Source: Microscilla marina ATCC 23134
GTDB lineage: Bacteria > Bacteroidota > Bacteroidia > Cytophagales > Microscillaceae
Direction: 5' to 3'
Length of the DNA stretch: 64,000 nucleotides
Assembly (NCBI RefSeq): GCF_000169175.1
Contig: NZ_AAWS01000002.1
Coordinates: forward strand, 62,001 to 126,000
This document shows positions 1 through 7,996 of the stretch, one piece after another (the stretch's first letter is position 1; each line of letters opens with the position of its first letter). A program made the translations under genes and the position numbers. A model generated the notes under the pieces. It was not told where the DNA came from, made no database searches, and worked only from the letters and a program-made list of their open reading frames with translations.

Positions 1-75
1 ATAAAATCTAAAGCCAATCACTGGAAGTAAAACAATGATCAGAAGGAGGGAGAGGGCTATTTTTCTTTTTTTCAT
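1..75 (-). CDS. 5' end of a membrane or secreted protein (partial)
   Basis: An ATG at 75 opens a reading frame on the minus strand that runs off the window edge. The 25 visible residues begin MKKRKIALSLLLIIVLL, a positively charged start followed by a hydrophobic stretch typical of a signal peptide or first membrane segment. Nothing else can be said about its function. No homopolymer-rich leader or other plausible start competes with it. Confidence 0.55.
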   Translation of the reverse strand, partial: MKKRKIALSLLLIIVLLPVIGFRFY

Positions 76-183
76 CTTGCGGGTTTGAAAACCAGTAATT
101 TAAAGTTTGCACTTATCTCGACTTTTCATAATAAGCGGCAAATCGTTTATTTTGTTTGTTGATTTGCAGCCCTGCTTTTCACT

Positions 184-379
184 TAGGAATAGTACCAAAA
201 TAAATTTACATTTTTAACTTCATCTTTCGCTGATAGAATTCGTTAAAAAAACTTGCCGTAGCGCTGCTATGACGCCGTCCCGTAGGGCTGGCTCAACATC
301 CACTGGATATTGCCCTGCCTCTCCTAACAACAAAATATTTTGGCGTTACTATAGAACTTTATTTTTACACCATTCCTTA
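184..379. repeat. TAAGGAAT-type element, copy a
   Basis: This segment of about 196 bp is nearly identical, in inverted orientation, to 8607-8803, with about nine mismatches by eye. Its ends are short inverted repeats (TTAGGAAT on the left, ATTCCTTAA on the right). The right end, read inward, continues into a conserved stretch shared with 8607, 39347 and 40384. The interior holds a hairpin around ATCCACTGGAT and GC-rich palindromic bits. It has no coding potential. It lies in a 76-946 gap that also contains hairpin-repeat copy A. Confidence 0.8.
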
Positions 380-601
380 ACAAAAGCAATCATTCAAAAA
401 ATCGAGACAAGTTCTATGTCTTTATGCAATTAAGTTAAATTTACTTTAGCTTCAAAATTGTTTTGAGTGATGCCAAGGTTCAACAGCGCATAACAAACCA
501 GCCTGGTAAATGATTGACTGACTGGTGTTTTTTAAAAAAGTCTTTTATAACGACAAAGGGGGGAAATCCTTGGTGCAAGCTTAGCTTTACCATTGCGGAA
601 G

Positions 602-760
602 CAACATAGGCCAAAGAAAAGCCAACCCAACAATTTGTTTTTTGCAAAAACATGGAAGTTTCAAAATCCCGATTTTTCTTCAGGGCAAGATGCTTCCTCG
701 AAAAAAGGCACAAGTTTCAAAATCCCGATTTTTCTTCGGGGCGAGGGACGCTTGCGCCAG
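602..760. repeat. Hairpin-chain repeat, copy A (two module insertions)
   Basis: This is the first of four related copies (others at 2766, 4341 and 4683). It contains the shared core TTGTTTTTTGCAAAAACATG, then GGAAG and CTTCC arms, then AAAAAAGGCACAAG and CGCTTGCGCCAG. Relative to copy B, two 27-nt modules (659-685 and 715-741) are inserted at the points where B reads gaag/caag and caag/cgag. Each module carries CCCGA and TCGGG or TCAGGG arms. A second partial end (GCGAGAGAC, GCGCCAG) follows near 841-860. Confidence 0.75.
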
Positions 761-946
761 AAGTGCAACTCCGACAAAGTCCGAAGTATCAAAGTTTTAT
801 CGGAAAAAATCTTGAATTTATAAATATCGATATTTTTGGTGCGAGAGACTATTGCGCCAGAAAGGAGAAGTATTTGGTATCTTCCAGCTTCATATTGCCC
901 TGTTTCGCAAATTACTTGATTGTATGAGGTAGGTTGTTTTATCTCT

Positions 947-2599
947 CTACTTTGCCAACATCGAGGCGGCGTCTTGCATAGCTAACAACAAATGTTGGTT
1001 GGCATTGTATACCTCTCGGTTTACGCTCAGCAACGACGAAATATCGGTTTCGCCCAAGTCTCCCTGATTAATTTGCTGGTAGGTTTCTTTTAAAAACTGT
1101 GCACTAATATCTTGGTTTTCTTGAATATAGGTAGGTAGTTTTGTGGATAGTTTGCCAGACTCAGTCAACTTAAGCAAACGGTGCAGTTCTAGGTAAAAGT
1201 CGTGCAAACGCCCCTTTAAGAACTCAAATAACGCTATTTTGCTATCGTTTGCCGACCGCTCAAACTCTTCGATATTATGGGCAATGTCTTTAAAGTCTTT
1301 GGCAGACATCATGGCATATCTTGCCGCGTGAATCAATTGGTTGAGTTGGCTAAACTCTTCGCTGCTCAGTGGTTCGTTTTGTACTTTCAGATAAAATGGC
1401 ACTATTTCGCTTTCTAGCTGCTTGAGCGACTCATACACTGCTGGGTAGTCTTTTTCGCCAAACGCTTGCTTTCCTTCAGCACCTACAATACCTTGCCCAA
1501 AATCAAACAAACCTGTCTTTAGGTTCAATACCTTGAGGTGCAACACAAACACCAATTCTATCAGGTGGGTAATTTCGCTCTTAAGCGCTGCAATGGCAAC
1601 TTCTGGTACTTGGCTGGTCACTTTGTTGATGTGACTTGCTACCATGTGGTCGTTGTGCTTAAACTTATTTTCGAGGAAACGGGCAAAAAAGCCCAAAAAT
1701 GGAAATGTAAGTAATATACCCAACAAGTTGAACGCACTATGAAAAAGCACCAGCGTCATGAGTTTGTTGTCGTTGCCTGCTATTTTAGTTACCAAGTGCA
1801 ACAACGGATACAAAAGTATCAGGGCAGTCAGGTCGGTCATCAGGTTAAACAAGAAATGACTCATTGCCACTTGTTTTTTTGCCGCAGTTCCGCTCAGCCC
1901 CCCCAACAAAATAGTAATAGTAGTGCCTAAGTCGTTGCCTATGACCATTGCTGCAGCAGCTTCCAGAGGCATCATCCCAGCATTGAGTGCGCTCAGGGTA
2001 ATGACCATTGCCGCCGAACTTGACTGAATAATGGCGGTAAGCACAAACCCCACCAAAAACAAGGCATAAGGACCATAAGCTATGTAAGGGCTCAGATCGA
2101 AACCGGAGGCAAATTGTTCGATGCTTGCTTTCATGAAATTAAGCCCCAAAAACAATAGGCCAAAGCCTAGAAAAAAACGCCCAAATTCGCTCAGTTTTTT
2201 GTTGTCTTTAAAAAATATCAGCGATAAGCCCCCAATGGCAATAAAAGGCATGGCAAAGCCCTCAATGTCTACCTTAAAACCCAACGTGGCAACAATCCAT
2301 CCAGTAAACGTAGTACCCAAGTTTGAGCCTATAATCACCCCCAAGGCATTACGAAGGCTCATTACTCCTGCACCTACAAACGCCAACACTATGAGAGTAA
2401 CCACCGAACTACTCTGTAGCACTGCTGTAACTAATGTACCCGTAATGATTGCCTTAAGCGGGTTTTGGGTGTGTTTTCTTAGCAGTTTTTTAAATGAACT
2501 TCCCGCCAGATTTTTTAGCGCTTCTTCGAGAAAAAACAAGCCAATTAGAAAAATGCCTAGCCCAGCTAAAAACTTCCAGAAATCGACTGATCCGCTCAT
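947..2599 (-). CDS. Na+/phosphate cotransporter family protein with PhoU-like tail
   Basis: This is probably a sodium-dependent phosphate importer of the inner membrane (NptA/YjbB type). The 550 residues contain the two inverted Na_Pi_cotrans repeats, each with the QSSS signature (Q62-S65 and Q192-S195) followed by a GSNLGTT or GNDLGTT motif, in a region of many hydrophobic helices spanning about residues 5-320. From about residue 340 the protein is hydrophilic and helical, as expected for the PhoU-like regulatory domain fused to this family. Length and order match the family. No phosphate operon genes adjoin it; the flanks are repeats. Specificity for phosphate is inferred from family membership. 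Confidence 0.9.
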   Translation of the reverse strand: MSGSVDFWKFLAGLGIFLIGLFFLEEALKNLAGSSFKKLLRKHTQNPLKAIITGTLVTAVLQSSSVVTLIVLAFVGAGVMSLRNALGVIIGSNLGTTFTGWIVATLGFKVDIEGFAMPFIAIGGLSLIFFKDNKKLSEFGRFFLGFGLLFLGLNFMKASIEQFASGFDLSPYIAYGPYALFLVGFVLTAIIQSSSAAMVITLSALNAGMMPLEAAAAMVIGNDLGTTITILLGGLSGTAAKKQVAMSHFLFNLMTDLTALILLYPLLHLVTKIAGNDNKLMTLVLFHSAFNLLGILLTFPFLGFFARFLENKFKHNDHMVASHINKVTSQVPEVAIAALKSEITHLIELVFVLHLKVLNLKTGLFDFGQGIVGAEGKQAFGEKDYPAVYESLKQLESEIVPFYLKVQNEPLSSEEFSQLNQLIHAARYAMMSAKDFKDIAHNIEEFERSANDSKIALFEFLKGRLHDFYLELHRLLKLTESGKLSTKLPTYIQENQDISAQFLKETYQQINQGDLGETDISSLLSVNREVYNANQHLLLAMQDAASMLAK

Positions 2600-2710
2600 A
2601 AAAAGCCTTGTTTACGTTTGACAAATGAAGAAAACGAAAGGATTTGGGCAAAGTTAAAAATAAAATTGAAAAAACTAGATAAAGTTTTTGCTACATTAAC
2701 TCATTGATTA

Positions 2711-3364
2711 TCAACTTGGTTTGTCCACTGACCCACATTGGTTTAAGTTTAAGTGCAGCGGTAACTTAAGTCTAACGATGACGAACAAACAGTTTGTGCT
2801 TGCACTCCGAGCTTGACTCGGAGCAACTGTGCTTGCGCAAGCAAACCCAAGGTAGCCAATGCAAGCTTGGATATTTGTTTTTTGCAAAAACATGGAAGCA
2901 AGATGCTTCCTCGAAAAAAGGCACAAGCGAGAGACGCTTGCGCCAGGTTGGGCTTTACAAAGTATATCAAAGAAGATGGGGTGATAATCATTGGACTCTG
3001 ACAAAGTGATAATTAAACATTTTGTATAATAAATGTATTTTTGTACTGTTAAACTTGTTTGATCTAAAATATTGGTAATTTGATCAAGGTTTAATAACTT
3101 AACTTTGGTTTTGATTTTATTGATACCTGTCTCCAATTGACATTCACCTAAACTATTTATGAGAAAATAACTTAAATCAATAATAAAATCATCTATGTAG
3201 ATGATAGCTGTTTGTTTATTATCACTATACCATACTAATTGATTCATTTCATCACCAGAAATATAAGATTCATACTCTCCCAAAACCTCATTAATACTGT
3301 ATATTTTATTGATGCCTTCTTGCTCTGTAATGTCAGCATCATCAAAGACTAATTTTTGAATCAT
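2711..3364 (-). CDS. Uncharacterised protein with a repeat-derived C-terminus
   Basis: No family was recognised. About 139 native residues (3364-2947) are acidic and mixed alpha/beta, beginning MIQKLVFDDADITEQ. The remaining roughly 78 codons read through hairpin-chain repeat copy B and beyond, giving a cysteine/arginine-rich tail (SRLCLFSRKHLA) that also appears behind the unrelated frame at 4677-6173. The native C-terminus is therefore probably lost. The start lies 48 nt after the upstream gene (3413-4171), so the two are likely co-transcribed. By position behind a toxin-like remnant it could be an immunity protein, but this is inference only. Confidence 0.5.
   Translation of the reverse strand: MIQKLVFDDADITEQEGINKIYSINEVLGEYESYISGDEMNQLVWYSDNKQTAIIYIDDFIIDLSYFLINSLGECQLETGINKIKTKVKLLNLDQITNILDQTSLTVQKYIYYTKCLIITLSESNDYHPIFFDILCKAQPGASVSRLCLFSRKHLASMFLQKTNIQACIGYLGFACASTVAPSQARSASTNCLFVIVRLKLPLHLNLNQCGSVDKPS
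2766..2946. repeat. Hairpin-chain repeat, copy B (no module insertions)
   Basis: This is the simplest copy and shows the architecture clearly. It is a row of small perfect hairpins: ACAAAC/GTTTGT (2785-2797), CTCCGAG/CTCGGAG (2805-2823), the palindrome GCTTGCGCAAGC (2831-2842), TGTTTTT/AAAAACA (2876-2892), GGAAGCA/TGCTTCC (2894-2910) and CAAGCG/CGCTTG (2924-2940). It ends in CGCCAG. The left boundary with copy C is sharp (2766 and 4341). Confidence 0.85.
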
Positions 3365-3412
3365 CTATTCAATAATCTGATATACTCACGATATTTAAAT
3401 GATTTATTCTGA

Positions 3413-4171
3413 TTATAAATTAAGGAATGGAGGTAAGTCAAGGTCTTCGATAGATGACTCATTATTATTCCTTGAATTAAGTAATTCAAGCTTATAATTG
3501 ACACATTTAGACCACCAGTGTGGGACAATTTCTTTTTCCATAAAAACTCCTGGCTCAGGTTTTTCATAATATGATATAATGTCTGAGGCAAATCGTCTAA
3601 TAATTTCATTATTGTCTTCTCGCACAACCCTCCTGATTAAAGGCTTGAGTTCTAGCCACCAGATGTAATGAAATGCACATAAGGTTGTTATTCGCATACC
3701 TTCTGATGGGTGAGATAATGCATTTTGAAAAATATTGAATACATTCTTATCGTAAGATTTGAATATTAGTGCCAATCGTTGAATAAAAGTTAGGTGATCT
3801 TGATTGAAAGGCAAACGTTTAGCTAAATTCTTCTCGTTGGCTAAATCTCCCAACATAACTTGATGATACTGTAGCTCTCCTTCTAAAGAAACATAATTAA
3901 CATTCTTTTTAATGGCTTGAACAACATCTTGTGATACATCGCTATTTACAACAATGTAACTTCCTTCAATTAAGGAATCAAAAACTAAAAGAATATTACT
4001 ATTAGAAATTATCCATTTTTCATAACGAGGCTTGTCTCGCACAAAAAAACCTGTTTGATCTACCAAGGTTGCTCCTAATGATTCTAACAACTCTCCGACA
4101 ATTTCTAGTGGATCTTCTTGTCCCTCATAACTTTCTCCTCTGATTATAATTCGGTCATTTTGTATTTCCAT
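3413..4171 (-). CDS. Uncharacterised HEAT-like protein, possible immunity protein
   Basis: This 252-residue soluble protein has no recognised name. Residues of roughly 140-205 read as paired amphipathic helices resembling HEAT repeats (NALSHPSEGMRITTL and RREDNNEIIRRFASDII-like stretches). The N-terminal half is mixed alpha/beta. The start codon is separated by one nucleotide from the stop codon of the truncated coding remnant at 4173-4340, a spacing typical of translational coupling, as in toxin-immunity pairs. An immunity role fits this position but is not shown by sequence. Confidence 0.6.
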   Translation of the reverse strand: MEIQNDRIIIRGESYEGQEDPLEIVGELLESLGATLVDQTGFFVRDKPRYEKWIISNSNILLVFDSLIEGSYIVVNSDVSQDVVQAIKKNVNYVSLEGELQYHQVMLGDLANEKNLAKRLPFNQDHLTFIQRLALIFKSYDKNVFNIFQNALSHPSEGMRITTLCAFHYIWWLELKPLIRRVVREDNNEIIRRFASDIISYYEKPEPGVFMEKEIVPHWWSKCVNYKLELLNSRNNNESSIEDLDLPPFLNL

Positions 4172-4172
4172 T

Positions 4173-4340
4173 TTATAAAGATTTTTTATTTAAAGAAGTC
4201 AAATATTCTACAATTTGTTCTTGCATATATTTTTTAATTATAACCAACTTTTCCGCTTTTTTTAGCTGTGTTTTTGATTTTAATATTTTGGATAGTGATC
4301 CTACGTGTTTTCCTAACCAATCTTGAGTTATATCAACTTC
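4173..4340 (-). pseudogene. 3' remnant of a gene cut by repeat copy C (possible toxin C-terminus)
   Basis: The minus strand is open from 4340 to the TAA at 4175-4173. It encodes 55 residues beginning EVDITQDWLGKHVGSLSKIL and ending in a lysine-rich helix. The frame is closed at 4343-4341 by a TAA whose position coincides with the exact left border of repeat copy C, so the upstream part of this gene was removed or displaced by the repeat. The stop is one nucleotide from the next start codon (4171), indicating an original operon. No family was recognised. Confidence 0.6.
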
Positions 4341-4554
4341 TTAAATCTAACGATGACGAACAAACAGTTTGTGCTTGCACTCTGAGCTTGACTCGGAGCA
4401 ACTATTCTTGCGCAAGCAAACCCAAGGTGGCCAATGCAAGCTTGAGTATTTGTTTTTTGCAAAAATATGGAAGTTTCAAAATCCCGATTTTTCTTCGGGG
4501 CAAGATGCTTCCTCGAAAAAAGGCACAAGTTACGCTATGCTAAACTTGCGCCAG
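4341..4554. repeat. Hairpin-chain repeat, copy C (one module insertion)
   Basis: It matches copy B from its left border (shared TCTAACGATGACGAACAAAC) to GCGCCAG. It differs by one 27-nt module at 4474-4500 between gaag and caag, by CTCTGAG in place of CTCCGAG, and by replacement of the last hairpin. Where B has CAAGCG/CGCTTG, C has CAAGTT/AACTTG, so both arms changed together. Confidence 0.85.
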
Positions 4555-4667
4555 ATGAGGTCTTTGATTCGTTTGCTTATCTCCCTAACAACCACTCTGG
4601 TTCCCTTGGGTATTTCAATCTTTTTCTTGGGTTTTTTTAGAAGACCTATTCCTAAGACTAAACTTGT
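4555..4667 (-). pseudogene. Short coding remnant between repeat copies C and D
   Basis: Between the two repeats the minus strand is open after a TAA at 4670-4668. It encodes about 37 residues including KKPKKKIEIPKGTRVVVREI, then runs into repeat C. The composition looks protein-like rather than random, but no start is present. It may be a displaced middle piece of the same broken gene as 4173-4340 and 4677-6241. This rests on position and orientation only. Confidence 0.35.
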
Positions 4668-4676
4668 TTACCTCCA

Positions 4677-6241
4677 TTAGCTGGCGCAAGTCTCCAGACT
4701 TGTGTCCCACGTAGCCAATTCAAGCTCAATGATTTTGTTTTTTGTAAAAACATGGAAGCAAGATGCTTCCTCTAAAAAAAGGCACAAGCGAGGGACGCTT
4801 GCGCTAGGTGGTGCCTGCTCGTTGAGCTTCTTCAAGTCGCGGTCTTTGTCTTTCAAAACCTTGGCGCGGTGTTGCTTTTGTCTGCCTACTTCTTTCTCTA
4901 ATTTACCTCTAGGTTCGGCAAGTTTGGGCTCCAAAATTTCTTCCATGCGTTCATCGGCAAGTTGCCTGGCTTCGGGAGGCACTTGCGCCGCCAAATAATC
5001 CTTCATCTGCTCGTTGGCTTGAGTCTCCACATCGGGTATCTCAGTCTTTACGGCAGGCACCTCCACCTTTTCCTCTAGCTTTTTCGGTTGTAAATTGTCA
5101 GGCCCAGGGTGTTGGCGCAAATCGGCGTTCAAACGCTCTTTTTCTTTGCGCACCTCTTCGTCGCGTTGGCTGCGTTGTTCCTTGGCACGGGCGGGGTTTG
5201 CCTGCCCCCTCAGTTGGTTTTGGGGAGCCTTGCCTGCCTTGGCATTGATACCCGCATCTGCCACAGGCACCAGGTCGGTCATATCGGTCAAACTCTTCCA
5301 CAAATCGGCCAAGCCACCAAACAAACGCGAGAAAAAGCCTTTTTCTTCCTTTTCGGGCAACTTTGCCTTGGGGGGCGTTTTGGTGTGGTGTTCGTGTTTG
5401 GCAAGGCGGGGTGTGCCAGGGTCAGGCTCACGTCTTTCTTCTCGCAAAGGACCTGCGCCTTTTGCCTTTACGTCCAGCGTTTTATCTCCGGGCTTTTCGG
5501 CGCCCTTCATTTCCACCTCCAATGGCTTTAGCGCGTCTTTAGCCTCCTTTTTGTCTTGTTTCAGTCCTTCTTTTACTTCCTTGCCCAGCGCCTCGTGTTG
5601 AGCTGCCATTTGGGTAGCGCTTAGTTGGCTAAAGCCAATAATTTTATCTGCCGAAGGTTGGTTCGTTACTACTTTTTTAGCCGCCATCTTCTTCGCCTTG
5701 GGCGGGGCAAGGGGTAAGGTTGGCGGGTCTTTTTTGGGCGGTGCTTGTTCGGTTTTGCCAGTAGGGGTTGCCTTTCGGCGAAGTGGGGGCTCGGTGGTTT
5801 GATGCCCAGGTTGGTTGGAGGGAGAGTTGTCTTTAGTTGGTTTTGCCTGGGTTAGTTTCCCCTTAGTCAAGGTACCCTGAGTGAGCTCTCCTTTAGGGGC
5901 TTGTTTGGTGGGGGCTATTGGTTCGGTATCTGCCTTTCGGCGAAAGCTCAAACGTTCGCCTTTGGGGACAAGCTTGCCCTGCATAAAAGGGTAAGGGTTT
6001 TCTTTAGGCGTTAAAGTTCCGTCGCTACTCAGGTAATTGGCGTCTTTGGGCACGAGCTTACCTTGGGGTTGTTGTGCCATGTAAGGGCTGATCAATTGGT
6101 GGGGTTGCCCATTGGGGTGGTAAGGGTGGGTAGGTGGCATCAGCGAATTTGCTTTTGACAAATCGCCCGGCAACTTGGCAGCAGTGGAGCTTTTGCTTGA
6201 CTCTTTCTTTTCAGAAGAAGTTTAGTAGCTGTTTTAGTCAT
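4677..6241 (-). pseudogene. Pro/Lys-rich toxin-like N-terminal stalk, broken at both ends
   Basis: The open frame 6173-4677 begins only at a TTG and encodes a Pro/Lys/Gln-rich, low-complexity chain with repeated GKLVPK and RRKA blocks. An amphipathic segment (FFSRLFGGLADLWKSL) follows, then a charged coiled coil. This resembles the long disordered front of secreted polymorphic toxins or eCIS-loaded proteins; that is inference. An ATG at 6241 in another frame encodes MTKTATKLL. A one-base shift at the cttctt run near 6210 would join it to the main frame, so the 5' end looks frameshifted. The last 43 or so codons are repeat copy D, giving a tail related to that of 2711-3364. Confidence 0.5.
4683..4807. 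repeat. Hairpin-chain repeat, copy D
   Basis: It shares with copies B and C the TGTTTTT/AAAAACA hairpin (loop tgt), GGAAGCA/TGCTTCC and CAAGCG/CGCTTG modules and the closing CGCTTGCGC. On the left it carries a different perfect hairpin, CAAGTCT/AGACTTG with a CC loop (4687-4702), where B has CTCCGAG/CTCGGAG. One extra A in the A-run near 4773 shifts the minus-strand frame relative to copy B. Confidence 0.75.
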
Positions 6242-6517
6242 GCGCTTAAAGAAAGGTTGATGTACGTAAGATTGATGTAAGTTTGAAGCTGGTTTTAAGG
6301 TAGTATTTTTTTTGACTATCCGAAGATTTTTTAGGCTAAAATAGCCATTGCCATTAGAGAAAAGCACACACTTGGGCAGGGGAGTCTCTTTTTTGCAAAA
6401 ATGAGAATAGAAGCGCGGTTAAGGCAAATGAGAATGCTTGCCTCTCAACGAAAGTTGCATTGGTTGAAGGGGAGGCTTTCTTGTATCCAAAGGCTTCAAT
6501 TGAAAAACTTCAAGCCA

Positions 6518-6761
6518 CTACCTCCCGTGAAGGTCTTACCGCAGGTTGACCTGAGCAATGCTCACCCCAGACTTGAAAAAACGATTGGTGTGTAGGATTT
6601 TGGACTTGAGTTGCCTTCGAAAACCTGCCAGTATTTTTTAGCGTCGTCATAAAAACCTACCTCCCGCGAAGGTCTTACCGCAGGTTGACCTGAGCAATGC
6701 TCACCCCAGACTTGAAAAAACGATTGGTATGTAGGATTTTGGGCTTGAGTTGCCTTCGAAA
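6518..6761. repeat. Pair of 105-bp direct repeats upstream of the response regulator
   Basis: Two nearly identical blocks, 6518-6622 and 6657-6761, lie 139 nt apart. Each runs from CTACCTCCCG to GAGTTGCCTTCGAAA and contains the hairpin TGAGC/GCTCA. Only a few positions differ. The rest of the 6242-6864 gap holds no supported gene. The second copy ends about 100 nt before the start at 6865, so the region could include the promoter of that gene. Confidence 0.8.
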
Positions 6762-6864
6762 GTCTTGCAGGTTGAACCATTTATCAAAAAATGTCGTTTC
6801 AAGATGACACCTTAACAATTCATTGAAAAATAAGTTGTAAGTCTGAAAATCAAAGCAAAAACCT

Positions 6865-7758
6865 ATGAGCCTTAATGCTTTAACTAGTGCCAATATTCTA
6901 GTGGTTGACGACCAAAGTGATAATGTGCAAACAATGACCCGATACTTGGAAGAAGCAAGTGAAAGTTATGATTTGCTGACCGCGTCGAATGGTAAAATAG
7001 CTTACAATGTGGCGCAAAAGCTCTTGCCTGACCTCATTATTACCGATTGGGACATGCCGCAAATGAATGGTTTGCAGCTTACCCAGGCGCTCAAACAAAC
7101 CCCCCTGACTAAAGATATTCCTATTTTGCTTATTACTGGGGTGTATACCACCACCGAAAACCTCAAGGCTGCCCTTGATGCAGGAGCGTTTGACTATGTG
7201 CGCAAGCCGATTCAAAAAATAGAACTGTGGGCAAGGGTAAAGTCAGTACTTAGTCTTATGCACTCCTATAAAACCATCAAATCGCAGCATCAGGAAATAG
7301 AGCGCAAGAATAGATTGATAAAAGAACAAAAAGACCGTGAGCTTAACACTAAAATACTGGAGTTGCACCAAAAGACCCAAATACTAAGGACAATACAGGA
7401 ACGGCTTGAAAAAATAGACATCAAAGAAAAAGCAAGTGCCTCTAAGGAAGTGACCAAAATTGTAAGGTACATTGATAATAGCCTGGATCTGGAGAACGAG
7501 TGGCAGAATTTTAAAAATTATTTCGAAAAGGTACACCCCAGGTTTTTTACCCTGTTGCAAGAAGAATACCCCAAACTTACTACCGAAGACCTGCGGTATT
7601 GTGCTTATGTAAAAACCCACATGTCTAACAAAGAGATAGCTAACCTATTGAATATCAATACAGAAAGTGTGCGAACCCACAAGTATCGCTTGAAGAAAAA
7701 ACTAGGCTTACCCAAAAATGTAGAACTCAAAGATTTTATCAATCAATTAATTGTATAA
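6865..7758 (+). CDS. Response regulator with LuxR-type HTH output
   Basis: This 297-residue cytoplasmic regulator has a receiver domain at residues 9-125 with the acidic pair D15/D16, phosphoacceptor D61 (in TDWDMP), the LLITG switch region and K in VRKPI. A charged coiled coil follows at about 130-190. The C-terminus (about 225-297) is helix-turn-helix of the LuxR/MalT-like kind seen in Bacteroidota regulators (MSNKEIANLLNINTESVRTH). It should bind DNA when phosphorylated. No cognate kinase is adjacent. The next gene downstream has a phased TGTCTA array in front of its promoter, which makes it a possible target. Confidence 0.88.
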   Translation: MSLNALTSANILVVDDQSDNVQTMTRYLEEASESYDLLTASNGKIAYNVAQKLLPDLIITDWDMPQMNGLQLTQALKQTPLTKDIPILLITGVYTTTENLKAALDAGAFDYVRKPIQKIELWARVKSVLSLMHSYKTIKSQHQEIERKNRLIKEQKDRELNTKILELHQKTQILRTIQERLEKIDIKEKASASKEVTKIVRYIDNSLDLENEWQNFKNYFEKVHPRFFTLLQEEYPKLTTEDLRYCAYVKTHMSNKEIANLLNINTESVRTHKYRLKKKLGLPKNVELKDFINQLIV

Positions 7759-7785
7759 AATATTATTTGGTCTTTTTTTAATGCC

Positions 7786-7826
7786 TGTCTACGGATTGTC
7801 TATGCTGTTGTCTACGGATTGTCTAT
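7786..7826 (+). promoter_or_regulatory. Operator-like array of four TGTCTA sites
   Basis: An 18-nt sequence, TGTCTACGGATTGTCTAT, occurs twice in perfect form (7786-7803 and 7809-7826). Each copy itself contains TGTCTA twice. The four half-sites start at about 7786, 7797, 7809 and 7820, that is every 11-12 nt, on one face of the helix. The array ends just upstream of the predicted -33 region of the promoter at 7832-7866, where an activator would be expected. Confidence 0.55.
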
Positions 7827-7831
7827 TACAG

Positions 7832-7866
7832 TTTTTATCGTCCACTCATAATCCTTCGTATATTTG
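7832..7866 (+). promoter_or_regulatory. Bacteroidota-type promoter of the DUF1842 gene
   Basis: A perfect TAnnTTTG -7 box, TATATTTG, lies at 7859-7866. A T-rich -33 element (TTTTTA) lies about 20 nt upstream. The gene start at 7997 implies a 5' leader of about 120 nt. Confidence 0.5.
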
Positions 7867-7996
7867 TATAAGCAGATGCATATAGTGATTAAAACTATCA
7901 TCCAAACAAAAATCTAATTCCTTCCTCTACCATCCAAATGCCTCCATCAGGCGAACACCGAAAAGCCTAAAACAGAGTAGGTGATAAAACTGATAC

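Noticed and set aside
593-927. Overlapping plus-strand frames in the first repeat copy
   Set aside because: They lie wholly within or beside hairpin-chain repeat A; the peptides are translations of repeat DNA and recur with other copies.
3361-3627. 88-codon minus-strand frame
   Set aside because: It overlaps the better supported 3413-4171 gene in another frame and has no domain-like features.
5095-5601. Long plus-strand frames opposite the Pro/Lys-rich stalk
   Set aside because: They are antisense shadows of a low-complexity coding region with biased codon content.
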